Positions 1-9,232 of a DNA stretch of 64,000 nt are shown piece after piece. The notes beneath the pieces were generated by a model, which worked only from the letters and a program-made list of their open reading frames with translations, was not told the origin of the DNA and made no database searches. Origin of the DNA: Mesomycoplasma molare. GTDB lineage: Bacteria; Bacillota_I; Bacilli_A; Mycoplasmatales; Metamycoplasmataceae. The first letter of the stretch is position 1. Every line of letters starts with the position of its first letter. The translations under genes were made by a program, and so were the position numbers. The stretch spans positions 248,001-312,000 of the forward strand of contig NZ_CP103423.1 in NCBI RefSeq assembly GCF_024918955.1. The letters are read 5' to 3'.

Positions 1-719
1 TTGTAGTTTCAAATCCACCTTTTAAAATGGATTTTTCTGAGACGAGAGAAAAACTATCAAGTATGCCTACAAGATTTTGAGCAGGTGTACCTAAAATTCC
101 TGCTAAGAAAAAAGAAAGCATGGCTATTTATACCTTATTTATTCAACATGTAATTAATTCTATTAAAAGTAATAGTGGTAAAGGTGCAATCGTTATTCCT
201 ACAGGTTTTATAACATCTAAGTCAGGAGTAGAAAGAAAAATTTTAGAAAAAATAGTTGATGATAAATTAGTTTATGGATGTATAAGTATGCCTTCCAATG
301 TTTTTGCAAACACAGGAACAAATGTCTCTGTTTTGTTTTTTGATAAAAGAAAAATACATGATAAAGTCATTTTAATAGATGCTTCAAAACTAGGGGAAGA
401 ATATCAAGAAGGAAAAAATAAGAAAAAAAGATTAACTAATGATGATATTGATTTAATAATAAAAACTTTTAATGATAAGGAAGTTGTAGATAATTTTTCA
501 GTTTTAGTAACATATGATGAAATTAAAGAAAAAAATTATTCTTTATCTGCTGGTCAATATTTTGAAATTAAAATAGATTATATAGATATGAGCGAAGAAG
601 AATTTGAAAATAAGATGTCTGAATATAAAAATGAATTATTATCTCTTTTTGAAGAAGGAGATAAATTACAAAAAGAGATAATGGAGCAATTAGGGAAAAT
701 AAAATATGAAAAAAAATAA
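1..719 (+). CDS. hsdM: Type I restriction-modification DNA methyltransferase subunit, C-terminal part (HsdM)
   Basis: This is the 3' part of the adenine-N6 methyltransferase subunit of a type I RM system; the 5' part lies outside the window. The reading frame is open from the edge (codon phase begins at base 3) and carries the N6-adenine methylase motif NPPF at bases 12-23, which sits in the S-adenosylmethionine/adenine pocket. One in-frame TGA just before base 120 must be read as Trp. Downstream residues (GKGAIVIPTGF, then FANTGTNVSVLFFDK) are typical of the HsdM C-terminal half, followed by a charged helical tail that would contact HsdS. It overlaps the hsdS start by 14 bases, which implies translational coupling. 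HsdM modifies target adenines only in complex with HsdS, so its sequence specificity is set by the switchable hsdS genes that follow. No hsdR is visible in the window. Confidence 0.88.
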
Positions 720-1758
720 AATAGTAAAATTAAAAGATATTGCAAGATTTACAGCCGGACAATCTCCAGAATCTAAATACTATTCACAAAATAATTTATT
801 TACCCCTTTTTTGCAAGGGAGTAAAACTTTTGGTAGATTGTATCCAAAAATATATACTTATACTTCTAAAATAACTAGAATCGCGAAAAAAGGCGATATT
901 TTAATAAGCGTTAGAGCACCTATAGGAGATTTGAATATTGCAAAAAGTGATGTATGCATAGGTAGAGGACTAGGAGCCATTAGGGGTATTAATATTCCTA
1001 ATAAATATATATATTTTATTTTAAAAAACAATATTAATAATTTAATTAAAAAAGGTTCGGGCACAACATTTTCTTCTATTTCTGTTGATGAAATTTTAAA
1101 TATGGATTTATTAGTACCTTTAAAAAATTTAGAAGAAATTGGGGAGTTTTTATGAAAAATAGAAACTAAAATAGAAATAAATAATAAGATAAACGATAAT
1201 TTAGAGAAACAAATGAGTTTTATTTACGATTTTCAAATAAGTAAAATGAATGGTAAATTTGTTCAATCTAAAGATATTTCATATATTACAAACGGAAAGC
1301 AAGACGCAAACTTTGCCAGCAAAAACGGAAAATACAACTTTTTTACATGCTCTACAGAAACTTTAAAATGTGATGATTTTGCATTTGATAATTCGGCTAT
1401 TTTAATAGCTGGTAATGGTGACTTTAACGTAAAACATTATATTGGCAAATTTAATTCTTATCAAAGAACATACGTTTTAATACCTAATAATAATTTTTTT
1501 TCTATTCTTTATTTAGGGAGTTTAAATGCCACTCGTAAATTTAGATTAAATTCAAATGGATCAATTATAAAATTTATAACAAAAAAAGATGTTGAAAATA
1601 TCCCTGTCTTTATTCCGAGAAATATAAAAATCCTAAACACATTAAATAATTTAATACATTTAAAAGAAAACAAAATAAATGAAATCGAAAATCTTAAAAG
1701 AATAAAAGATTTTTTACTTCCATTACTTATGAACGGACAAGCCGAGATAGATGATTAA
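706..1758 (+). CDS. hsdS: Type I RM specificity subunit, complete expressed copy (HsdS-1)
   Basis: HsdS recognises the bipartite DNA target and carries HsdM and HsdR. The 350-residue protein has the usual two-domain plan: target recognition domain 1 (about residues 1-150), a central conserved helix ending in NKINDNL (near residue 160-168), target recognition domain 2, and a C-terminal conserved helix ending LLPLLMNGQAEIDD. One TGA at 1153-1155 is read as Trp, so a standard-code reading would split it. The start ATG overlaps the end of hsdM. The central helix coding region (1175-1204) and the 3' end (1723-1776) are exactly where inverted repeats are shared with the second hsdS locus at 2864-3924, so the second half of this gene lies inside an invertible segment. 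Family assignment is firm; the target sequence cannot be read from the protein. Confidence 0.9.
1175..1204 (+). repeat. hsdS recombination repeat A (central helix)
   Basis: These 30 bases, with core ATAAACGATAATTTAG, encode the central conserved NKINDNL segment of HsdS-1. They are identical to 3300-3329 in the second hsdS locus, and 22 of them (TAATAAG...AATTTA) are present in reverse orientation at 3903-3924. A 15-base part also occurs reversed at 1762-1776. The placement at a domain boundary and the adjacent tyrosine recombinase gene suggest a crossover site; the exact crossover base is not known. Confidence 0.75.
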
Positions 1759-1776
1759 CAACTAAATTATCGTTTA
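1723..1776 (-). repeat. hsdS recombination repeat B (3' end of HsdS-1)
   Basis: The 54 bases covering the last codons of hsdS-1, its stop codon and 18 bases beyond match the reverse complement of 3316-3369 with only two mismatches (GCCGAG versus GCTGAA). The last 15 bases contain the same core as repeat A in reverse. Repeats A and B therefore bracket the second half of hsdS-1 as an inverted pair. Confidence 0.75.
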
Positions 1777-1807
1777 ACAAAATAAAAAAGCAAAAAATTA
1801 ACTTCAA

Positions 1808-1858
1808 TCAAGGGTGAATAAATATATTAAAAGAACTAGCCCTTGAATGTCGTTCTTT
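1808..1858 (+). promoter_or_regulatory. Possible H-type pseudoknot leader of the recombinase gene
   Basis: Two interleaved perfect 7-bp complementarities are visible. TCAAGGG (1808-1814) can pair with CCCTTGA (1840-1846), and AAAGAAC (1830-1836), which lies in the loop of that stem, can pair with GTTCTTT (1852-1858) outside it. Together they give an H-type pseudoknot topology, or two mutually exclusive hairpins. It ends five bases before the Shine-Dalgarno AGGAGG (1864-1869) of the recombinase gene, so it is well placed to control its translation. This is inferred from pairing only. Confidence 0.4.
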
Positions 1859-1877
1859 ATCTTAGGAGGATGACATA

Positions 1878-2852
1878 ATGTTAGAAAAAATAATAAAAAA
1901 TATAATACAAAAAATGCAAAATACTTTGAATAATAAGCAATTAAAATATCTTTCAATCGTTTTAAGTAAAGAACTTAATGCGATGTTAAAAGATAATGAA
2001 AATAATAAAGCCAATAGGGATTTAGTAGAAATATTTATTAATTCTAAAAAATTAGAAGGATGTTCTGATAGTACAATCAAATATTATGTTTCTACAATTG
2101 AATCAATGTTGAAATTTATTAATAAAAAAATTAATGAAATAGATACAAATGATTTAAGAAATTATTTGTCAAATTATCAAGAAAAAAATAATTCTAGTAA
2201 AGTAACTGTAGATAATATAAGAAGAATATTATCTAGTTTCTTTTCTTGGTTAGAAGATGAAAATTATATTATTAAAAGCCCGGCTAGAAGAATAAAAAAA
2301 ATTAAATCTCCCTCAACTATAAAAGAAACTTATTCTGATGAAGAATTAGAAATCATGCGGGATAATGTTGATAATTATAGAGATCTAGCTTTAATAGATA
2401 TTTTAGCTTCTACAGGAATGAGAGTTGGAGAATTAGTAAAATTAAATATTGATGATATAGATTTTTATGAAAGAGAATGTTTAGTTATAGGAAAAGGAAA
2501 TAAAGAAAGAATGGTTTATTTTGATGCTAAAACTAAAATACACTTAAAAAAATATCTTGATTCAAGAAACGATAATAACAATTCTTTATTTGTTTCTCTT
2601 AAATCCCCGCATAAAAGAATAGGAATAAACGGAATAGAAGCTAGACTTAGAAAAATTGGGCAGAAATTAAATATTAAAAAATTACACCCACATAAATTTA
2701 GAAGAACTCTTGCTACAATAGCAATAGATAAAGGTATGCCAATTGAGCAAGTTCAAAAATTATTAGGGCATGAGAAAATAGATACTACATTAAAATACGC
2801 CATGGTGAAACAAAACAACGTTAAAACTGCTCATCAAAAATATATTGGATAA
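1878..2852 (+). CDS. Tyrosine site-specific recombinase (XerC/D-like) of the hsd locus
   Basis: The 324-residue protein belongs to the phage integrase/Xer family. After an extra N-terminal helical segment there is a SAM-like core-binding domain (about residues 50-135), then the catalytic domain with STGMRVGEL holding the first Arg, HPHKFRR holding the His-x-x-Arg, LLGH holding the second His, and KYAMV holding the nucleophilic Tyr. All catalytic residues of the family are therefore present. Start is ATG with a strong AGGAGG eight bases upstream. It lies between the two hsdS genes and in the same orientation. In other mycoplasmas such as M. pulmonis, recombinases at hsd loci drive HsdS domain shuffling by DNA inversion; by analogy it is the likely inversion enzyme here, while a chromosome-dimer Xer role is less likely because of the location. 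Confidence 0.9.
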   Translation: MLEKIIKNIIQKMQNTLNNKQLKYLSIVLSKELNAMLKDNENNKANRDLVEIFINSKKLEGCSDSTIKYYVSTIESMLKFINKKINEIDTNDLRNYLSNYQEKNNSSKVTVDNIRRILSSFFSWLEDENYIIKSPARRIKKIKSPSTIKETYSDEELEIMRDNVDNYRDLALIDILASTGMRVGELVKLNIDDIDFYERECLVIGKGNKERMVYFDAKTKIHLKKYLDSRNDNNNSLFVSLKSPHKRIGINGIEARLRKIGQKLNIKKLHPHKFRRTLATIAIDKGMPIEQVQKLLGHEKIDTTLKYAMVKQNNVKTAHQKYIG

Positions 2853-2863
2853 GAGGTGATATA

Positions 2864-3364
2864 GTGAATAAATTCAAAAAGGTTAAAATTATTGATATAG
2901 TTGAATTTCAAAGAGGTGAAGATCTTCCGAAATATAATATGAGAAAAGGAAAATATCCCGTTGTAGGTTCTAACGGTATAATAGGTTATCATGATTCTTA
3001 TACAACTAGTAAACCAAGTATTACTATTGGAAGAAGTGGTAATGTTGGAAAGCCATTTATATATGATGGGCGGTCATGGTCACATAATACTACTTTATTT
3101 ATAAAAAAATTTAAAAATATAGAACCTTATTATATATATTATTTATTAAAAACTTTAAGATTAGAACAATATAGTAGCGGAAGCGCTGTTCCAACTTTGA
3201 ATAGAAATCACATACACGAAAAAGAAGTTGTAATAGCGATGGATTTAGAATATCAAAAAAAAATATCTAATTTTCTAAAAACTATAGATTATAAAATAAA
3301 AATAAATAATAAGATAAACGATAATTTAGTTGTTAATCATCTATTTCAGCTTGTCCGTTCATAA
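2864..3364 (+). CDS. hsdS: Truncated HsdS (5' half, second specificity gene, OFF configuration)
   Basis: The start is a GTG preceded by AGAGGTG, 11 bases after the recombinase stop. The protein matches an HsdS N-terminal half: target recognition domain (residues 1-140, with GSNGIIGYHDSY and SGNVGKPF) and the central helix up to NKINDNL. It then runs into 13 foreign residues and a stop, because the following DNA is the reverse complement of an hsdS 3' end. The 166-residue product has a single recognition domain. If the segment between 3316 and 3924 were inverted, this half would fuse in frame with the half now on the minus strand. A half-HsdS can sometimes dimerise and function, so some activity in the present state cannot be excluded. 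Confidence 0.8.
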   Translation: MNKFKKVKIIDIVEFQRGEDLPKYNMRKGKYPVVGSNGIIGYHDSYTTSKPSITIGRSGNVGKPFIYDGRSWSHNTTLFIKKFKNIEPYYIYYLLKTLRLEQYSSGSAVPTLNRNHIHEKEVVIAMDLEYQKKISNFLKTIDYKIKINNKINDNLVVNHLFQLVRS

Positions 3365-3369
3365 GTAAG
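3300..3369 (+). repeat. hsdS recombination repeat C (junction)
   Basis: Bases 3300-3329 equal repeat A exactly, and 3316-3369 equal the reverse complement of repeat B apart from two bases. The site is thus a hybrid joining an hsdS centre to an inverted hsdS 3' end, which is what a past inversion at this site would leave. Confidence 0.75.
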
Positions 3370-3924
3370 GGAAGTAAAAATTTTTGTAAATAAAGTAATT
3401 TTTGAGTAATTTTAATGTTTTGAGATATTTTATCCATTAAAGGTTTAATAATATCATTAAACTTGCGCAACTCTTCTTTTGTTGGGATGTAAATTTCTTT
3501 ATTTTTCAACAAATCTTTTTGTAAATGCTTTAAACCGGTTCCTTGAAAATATTTTTGATTTATCTCACCTTTTATAGTTAGTAATAATAAATATAAATAA
3601 TCTGTCATATTATTATTTGAATAAATGCATCAAGTATCTGTTGAATATGAAGATTTTCCAACATAAAATTTTACATCTGCATTACCTCCGGTACTAAGAA
3701 AACAATATCTACCATTTAAAAAATATTCTTTTCAATAAAAAATCGATGAACCACTTGTAAAAAATGGAAACATACCATTACAATTTTTGACTTCATTTAC
3801 TTGTACTTTTGATTTACTTTCCTCTAAAATAATGTCTTTGAGGATACCATTAGAAGTTTTATTTAAAAAATACTGCATATATATATTATTTGCTATAAAC
3901 AATAAATTATCGTTTATCTTATTA
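3333..3924 (-). pseudogene. hsdS: Silent HsdS 3' half in inverted orientation
   Basis: Read on the minus strand from the NKINDN segment (about 3924) to the stop at 3333, the frame is open with TGA as Trp. It encodes a second recognition domain (with MFPFFTSGSS and RYCFLSTGGNADVKFYVG) and the conserved C-terminal end LLPLLMNGQAEIDD, the same ending as HsdS-1. There is no start codon or ribosome-binding site of its own, so it is silent unless inverted. After inversion between repeats C and D it would complete the hsdS half at 2864. The recognition domain differs from that of HsdS-1, so inversion would create a new specificity. Confidence 0.78.
3903..3924 (-). repeat. hsdS recombination repeat D
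   Basis: The 22 bases are the reverse complement of the core of repeats A and C. They bound the silent hsdS half on its 5' side, which makes C and D an inverted pair around an invertible segment of about 600 bp. Confidence 0.72.
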
Positions 3925-3971
3925 AATGTAGTTGGTAAATTACAGAATAACTTTTGGTGAATTAGTGAAAT

Positions 3972-4002
3972 AAAAATCCAATACTTAATAATTGGATTTT
4001 TT
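3972..4002. terminator. Bidirectional hairpin terminator
   Basis: AAATCCAA and TTGGATTT form a stem with A-rich and T-rich flanks on both sides. It lies between the hsd locus (plus) and the potassium channel gene (minus), so it can end transcription from both sides. Confidence 0.7.
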
Positions 4003-4021
4003 CTTGTGTAAATTAATATTT

Positions 4022-4936
4022 CTATTCTTTGGAAGTATTATTTTTCTTTTTTTGCTCTTTTTTCTCTATTTTTGTTTGAACTTTAGTTAAAAAAGCACCT
4101 GCAATAACCCCGGATGGAATTGCGAATATAGCAATACCTATAATTGACATTATAACAACTAAACTTCTAGCAATATCAGAATGGGGAGTTATATCTCCAT
4201 ATCCAATAGTTGTGAGTGTTATAGTAGTAAAATATAAAGCTTTAGAAAAACTATTAACATAAGAACTTTGATCTTCTAAAGGAATATTGTGTATTTTTAT
4301 ATAATCTAATTCTGCATCTCAAATTACCAAGGAGAATAAAACAATTATAATTATTATAAAAATAAATATATTAGTTAAAATTGTTTTTTGAGTCTTAAAT
4401 ACAGAAAACAAAGAGGAAAAAGAACTAAAAATATTTAATAATAAAATAATTCTAATAATTCTTAAGAATTTAAAACTTTTTAAAGTAGTTATTCACTGAA
4501 CGTGCATATTTTCTGAAGTTAATAAATTAAAAGAATACAATGAGGGAAGAATTGAGAGTATAAGATTAAATGATAATACAGAAAATAGGAATCTTATTCT
4601 AGAAAAACGTTTTTCTTTTTTATTTCTTATAGGTTGACTTCACATTCATAAAAAATAATCTATAAATAATATAAATAAGGTAATTATTTCACTTACTCCA
4701 ACAAATTTTGATAAAAATTCATTTTTTTGACTTTGGATAAAAATGGCTAGAATAGTTGTACTAAGGATGGAAAAAATAGAAAAGAAAAAAATAATTGAAA
4801 AATAAGTTATTTTTAAATATTTTACTTTTTTAAAGTCATTTTCATTAATGTTTTTTAAATGTTCTCTAGTAGCAACAATATTATCTAAAATTGTCAAAAA
4901 ATATTTATTAAATATAAAGCTTTTTTTAAAATTCAT
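4022..4936 (-). CDS. Six-helix voltage-gated-type potassium channel
   Basis: The 304-residue membrane protein has a pore loop with the potassium selectivity filter TTIGYGD (around residue 245) preceded by several hydrophobic helices and followed by a last long hydrophobic segment. One helix has regularly spaced basic residues (KSFKFLRIIRII), resembling an S4 voltage sensor, so it is a six-TM channel rather than a two-TM one. Several TGA codons (WMW near residue 97, and VIWDAEL) are Trp. The C-terminus is a short lysine-rich cytoplasmic tail without a visible RCK domain. It probably lets potassium cross the cytoplasmic membrane and helps set membrane potential. The start ATG at 4936 opens the first hydrophobic region after a cytoplasmic N-terminus. 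It is transcribed divergently from tsaE. Confidence 0.85.
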
Positions 4937-4965
4937 AATTTAAATTATACTAAAATGTAATAAAA

Positions 4966-4971
4966 TATAAC
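4966..4971 (+). promoter_or_regulatory. -10 element of tsaE-tsaB
   Basis: TATAAC lies eight bases before the tsaE ATG, with TAAAAT overlapping just upstream as an alternative. No Shine-Dalgarno is present, which suggests a leaderless or nearly leaderless transcript. Confidence 0.4.
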
Positions 4972-4979
4972 TAATAAAT

Positions 4980-5372
4980 ATGAAACAAATAAATATAGAA
5001 TTAAATAATATAATTGATCTTAAGCGAGTAGTGGATTATATTTTTAAACAAGAGTGACAATTTTTATATCTTAATGGTGATTTAGGCGCTGGAAAAACAA
5101 CATTAACTAAATTAATTGCAAAAGAATTAGGAATCAAAGAAAATGTTGTTTCTCCAACATTTAATAAAATGAAAATATATGATAATTTAGTTCATATAGA
5201 TGCATATAATTTAAAAGGTGATTTAGAATCTTTCGAAGATTATTTCGAAGATAAAAAAGTAATTATTGAATGATCTAATAATTTAGTTTTAGATTATAAA
5301 AATGTTCTTTGCGTAGATATTAAGTTTGATGAAAATGGTAATAGAAATTACAAAATATGAAAGGAAAATTAA
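4980..5372 (+). CDS. tsaE: tRNA threonylcarbamoyladenosine biosynthesis ATPase TsaE
   Basis: TsaE is the small P-loop ATPase that works with TsaB and TsaD to place the threonylcarbamoyl group on A37 of ANN-decoding tRNAs. The 130-residue protein carries the Walker A sequence GDLGAGKTT (about residue 35), then SPTF and HIDAYNL, both hallmarks of the family. Three TGA codons encode Trp (EWQF, IEWSN, KIWKEN), which hides the gene under the standard code. It is followed after one base by tsaB, so both subunits of the pathway are made from one transcript. Confidence 0.92.
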
Positions 5373-5373
5373 T

Positions 5374-5916
5374 TTGAAAGTTTTTATTGATACAGCATTA
5401 GATGATTTAGTAATAGTGCTTTTTGATAATCAAGCAAAAAAAATAGATTATAAAATTATTAAGAATTTAAAACAAAAAAGTGAATTTCTGCCTATTTATT
5501 TTAATGATTTATTGAAAAGAAATAATGTTAATATTAAAGAAATTAATGAATATTATATAAATTTAGGACCAGGTACTTTTACAGGTTCTAGGATAGCTTT
5601 AGTATTTGCTAGAACAATTTGTCAAGTTTATGAAAAAGCAAGTCTTTATACAACTTCCACGTTTAATTTAGCATCAATAAATATAAACAAAGAAAAAAAT
5701 ATATTTATTGATGCTAGAGGAAACTCTTATTATAAAGCTAAAGTGAAAGAAGGTAAATTACTTTCAAATATAACTATAGTTACTGAAGGAGAAAATCAAA
5801 AAATAGATTATGATTTTTTTATAAACAATTTTGCTAATTTTTCTTTTATTTTTAAAGAAGAAAAAGATTTATTATCAGTACAACCCATTTATGTAAAAAA
5901 ACCTCATATTGGTTAA
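5374..5916 (+). CDS. tsaB: tRNA threonylcarbamoyladenosine biosynthesis protein TsaB
   Basis: TsaB is the ASKHA-fold scaffold partner of TsaD and TsaE in t6A synthesis. The family signature is seen as NLGPGTFTGSRIAL (about residues 62-75), corresponding to GPGSFTGLR. I take the TTG at 5374 as start because it gives the expected short N-terminus KVFIDTALDD and lies one base after the tsaE stop with AAAGGAAAA in front; an ATG at 5335 would add 13 unlikely residues. The 180-residue length is typical of reduced mollicute forms. Its partner tsaD is not in the window. Confidence 0.88.
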   Translation: MKVFIDTALDDLVIVLFDNQAKKIDYKIIKNLKQKSEFLPIYFNDLLKRNNVNIKEINEYYINLGPGTFTGSRIALVFARTICQVYEKASLYTTSTFNLASININKEKNIFIDARGNSYYKAKVKEGKLLSNITIVTEGENQKIDYDFFINNFANFSFIFKEEKDLLSVQPIYVKKPHIG

Positions 5917-5945
5917 AACGCTCTATAGAATACTAAAATAAAATA

Positions 5946-5979
5946 AAAAAAAATATTCGGATAAAAGCGAATATTTTTT
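5946..5979. terminator. Bidirectional hairpin terminator
   Basis: AAATATTCG pairs with CGAATATTT around the loop GATAAAAG, with A and T runs on the two sides. It separates the convergent tsaB and the minus-strand gene that ends at 5978. Confidence 0.75.
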
Positions 5980-6745
5980 AACGTCTTGATAATAGTATAA
6001 CATCTATAAAAATTCTTATAAATGATAATAGTAAGTTTAATCCAAAAATAGCAGATCTTTTTAACATTATTTCTTTTATTTGATCTTCATCTCAATTTGT
6101 TGATACTATTCTAGAACTTTCAATTTGAATTAAGTTAAAATTTCAGCCAATTAAGATTAAAGAAACGGCAATTCCTATTATTGCAATTAAAGTAATTATT
6201 CAATCTTGAGTAATAAATCATAATACGATTGATAATATTAAAGAAGTTATTATTCCTACAAGAGCAAACGGCATAAGTTTAGAAAAATCTATAATTCTTA
6301 AATAACCTAGAGTTCCAAAAATCATAATAGAAATAACTGGTATTAAAAGAGCTAATGAAATGTTTGCTAAACCGTCAATTTTATTGTAACTTATTGTTTG
6401 TAAAATAATTAATGGTATTCATGTAGATTGAGTTATTACAACAGCGACAAAAGCTAAAATCAATAAACCTATGTTTTTATTTTCACTATTGTAAGAAATA
6501 TATCTAATAAGCATAAAATTGATTAGTAATGCTAAAGCATTTCAAACTCAAAATACCCCATTAAAACTTAAAAGTCTTATATACAATTTTGTAATAGGTT
6601 CTACTTTCAAAACTGCAAATGTTAATAAAAATATTAATCCTAATCCGAATGATAATCACAACAATGAATAAAATAACATTTTATTTTTTAATTTTATTTG
6701 CACATCTGATAAGTGGTAATTAATTTCTCTTTGTTTAATAATCAT
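5978..6745 (-). CDS. BAX inhibitor-1 / YbhL-like membrane protein
   Basis: The 255-residue protein consists almost entirely of hydrophobic helices (about seven). The final helix FGLNLLLSFIRIFIDVILL resembles the C-terminal transmembrane segment of the BAX inhibitor-1 (TMBIM) family, and the mid region with a Gly-rich helix next to FSKLMPFALVG also fits. In bacteria these proteins act as pH-sensitive calcium-leak channels in the cytoplasmic membrane; that role is known for the family and only inferred here. Many TGA codons are Trp. It is divergent from the C39 exporter gene, with 97 bases between them. Confidence 0.65.
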
Positions 6746-6842
6746 AATTTTTTATTATAACACTTATTTTTTAAAGATAAAGTAATTACTTTCCCTATTT
6801 TTTTCTTTTTTTAAATAAAAACTTTTTTTATGAAATATTAAA

Positions 6843-8870
6843 ATGATGAAAATTAAAAAACAAGAAGATATAAAAGATTGTGGGATTGTTGTATTACAAT
6901 CAGTTTTTCATTTTTTCAATAAGTACTGACTTAGCATTTCGGAATTAAAAAGAGATGCCTTTTATAATGAAGATGGAATAGTTATTAAAAATTTACAGTC
7001 ATTAGCTTTAAAGTGAGGAATAGAATTAGAGGCGTTTTATGGCGATATAATAGCTTTAAAAGAAATAAATGTTGAAAATCCGATTATTACTATAATAAAG
7101 GAAAACGACTTAAATCATTATGTTATTATAAAGAAAATAGATAAAAAATATATTTATATTTTAGATCCAATTTCCGGCTTGAGAAAACTAGAAATTGAAT
7201 ATTTCAAAAAAATATTTTCGAAAATTTTAATTACTACAAAAAAAGTATTTGACATAAACTTAAAAAAAATAGAAAATAAATCTCCATTTTTACATTTCAT
7301 TTGAAAACCTGAAATAATTTGATTAATTATATTGATCTTAATTACCTCGATTTTAGGGTTTGCAACTTCTTTTTTTCTTAAAAATGTAATAAATAAAGCT
7401 ATTTTATTTAAAAATATTGATGTTTTAATAAAAATAACGATAGTTTTTACGTGAATAATTTTATTCAAATTTTTTCAAAACATTATAAAAGAACTATATA
7501 TCAAACAATTGCAAAATAAAATAGAACTAAAAGTATTACAAAATTTTATATTTGCATTAAAAGAAGGTCAAAATTCACAATTACTAAAATTGGAAGTTAG
7601 TGATTATATAAAAAGATTTAATCTTATTTCTAACTTCTCAAGTTTTATTGCAAAAGTAATTTTTGTATTTTTTTCAGAACTTTTAACTTTTATTCTTTCC
7701 TCAGTTATTTTGTTTGTTTTAAATTGGAAAATATTTTTAATTTGTTTGTTATTTTCTTCAATAACATTTTCCATGTCTTTTTGATACAGAAAACATTTAT
7801 CTCAAAAGTACGAAAATTTATTAAAAATAGCGAATGACTTGAATTCTAATTTTTATAATATTTCTAAAAATTTAGAAAATTTAAAAAATAAAGATGCTTT
7901 TAAACTTTTAAATAAATTAACACTAGAAAGCTATAACAATCTTAAGCAAGAAGATATTAAATTATGAACTAAAAATTTTATTTTTAAAAATTTCCATTCC
8001 TTTGCAAGTGAATTACTTCCTATCTTTATAATTTTCTTTTCTGCCTTTCTAGTTATTAAAGATAAATTTGAACTAGGAGATATGATTTTATTTATAAGTT
8101 TTTTCTCTAGTTTTATTAATCCAATTAATTCATTGCTAGATTTAGTAATTTATTATCCTATTTTTTCAAATGAATATGATTTATTAAAATTTATTTTATT
8201 TATTCCTAAAGAGAAAAATGGAGATAAAAATATAAATAAAATAGAAACAATATTAATTGAAAATTTAGATCATAAACCCAACAATATAAAATCCATTTTA
8301 AAAATTGATCAACTAAAAATTAATAAAGATTTAATAATAAAAGGAACTAATGGTTCTGGCAAAAGTACTTTGTTAAAAGTGATAAACCAAACTATTGAAA
8401 CTGATCCGAATATTAAAATAAATAATTTATCTATAGATTTTATTAACAAAGAAGTGTTAAGAGAAAAAATTATATATTTATCACCAGATAAAAATATGTT
8501 TAAGAGCGATGTTTTTACTTTTATAACTTTTGCTAATCCTGAAAAAGTGGATACTTTTTTAGAAAATATAATAAAGTTTAATTTAGAAAACTTATTAGAA
8601 AAATGAAATATAGATTTAAAAACTATAATAAAAGATAATTGAAGTAATTTTTCAGATGGACAAAGGCAAATAATATTTTTACTAAGACTATTATGTAAAA
8701 AATATGATGTCATTCTATTAGATGAAGCATTTGAAAATATATCGCAAGAAAATTTTGATATTATCAAAAAAATGATACTCAATTTTCAAAATCAAGCAAT
8801 TTTCATCGAAGTTTCTCATTCTGGAAAATATATAAAAGAAAGTGAGATTTTAGAACTTGATAAAAAATAG
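6843..8870 (+). CDS. C39-peptidase-containing ABC exporter
   Basis: The 675-residue protein has the domain order of peptide exporters that cleave a leader before export. An N-terminal C39 cysteine peptidase domain shows KDCGIVVLQS (catalytic Cys at about residue 13), LNHYVIIKK (His) and YILDPISG (Asp), so the catalytic residues are present. It is followed by a membrane domain with several helices (about residues 155-440) and an ATPase domain with GTNGSGKST (Walker A, about residue 500), FSDGQRQ (signature) and DVILLDEA (Walker B). The cytoplasmic peptidase would cut a double-glycine-type leader and the ABC part would export the peptide. No double-glycine leader peptide is recognisable next to it. 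It overlaps the next small gene by 14 bases. Either of two consecutive ATG codons could be the start. Confidence 0.9.
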
Positions 8871-9232
8871 AATACTAATTTCTATTTCTTGTGTTTTACT
8901 ATTACTTTTTATAATTTCTTTATTTTTGATTAAAAATATAGATTTAAATGAAAAGATTAATGTAAAAATTCAGGTGGATGAAAAAAGAAATTTATATTTT
9001 AATGTAAATTCTAATATTTACTTTTTAATAAAAAAGAAAAATTGAGTTTTAGTTGATAAGTTATATAGTAAAAATGGCCAAAATATAATCTTAAAAATTA
9101 GAGAAATAAAAAACATTAAAAATGATCTCTTTAATGTTTCTTTAATTTATAATAATAATTTAAAAATAGTACCAAATAGCATTATAGAAGGTTATTTGAT
9201 ATTAAATAAAAAAGTTAATATTATTAATTTAA

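Noticed and set aside
858-1064. Minus-strand open frames inside hsdS, the DUF31 gene and the GH84-like gene
   Set aside because: They overlap strongly supported genes, are AT-rich shadows of them, and have no ribosome-binding sites or domain features.
1213-1758. The second part of hsdS-1 as a separate gene
   Set aside because: It is joined to the first part through a TGA (Trp) at 1153-1155 and the conserved central helix runs across the join.
1878-2852. Recombinase as chromosomal XerC/XerD for dimer resolution
   Set aside because: It sits between invertible hsdS halves with repeats on both sides; a housekeeping role cannot be excluded but the context favours the local inversion role.
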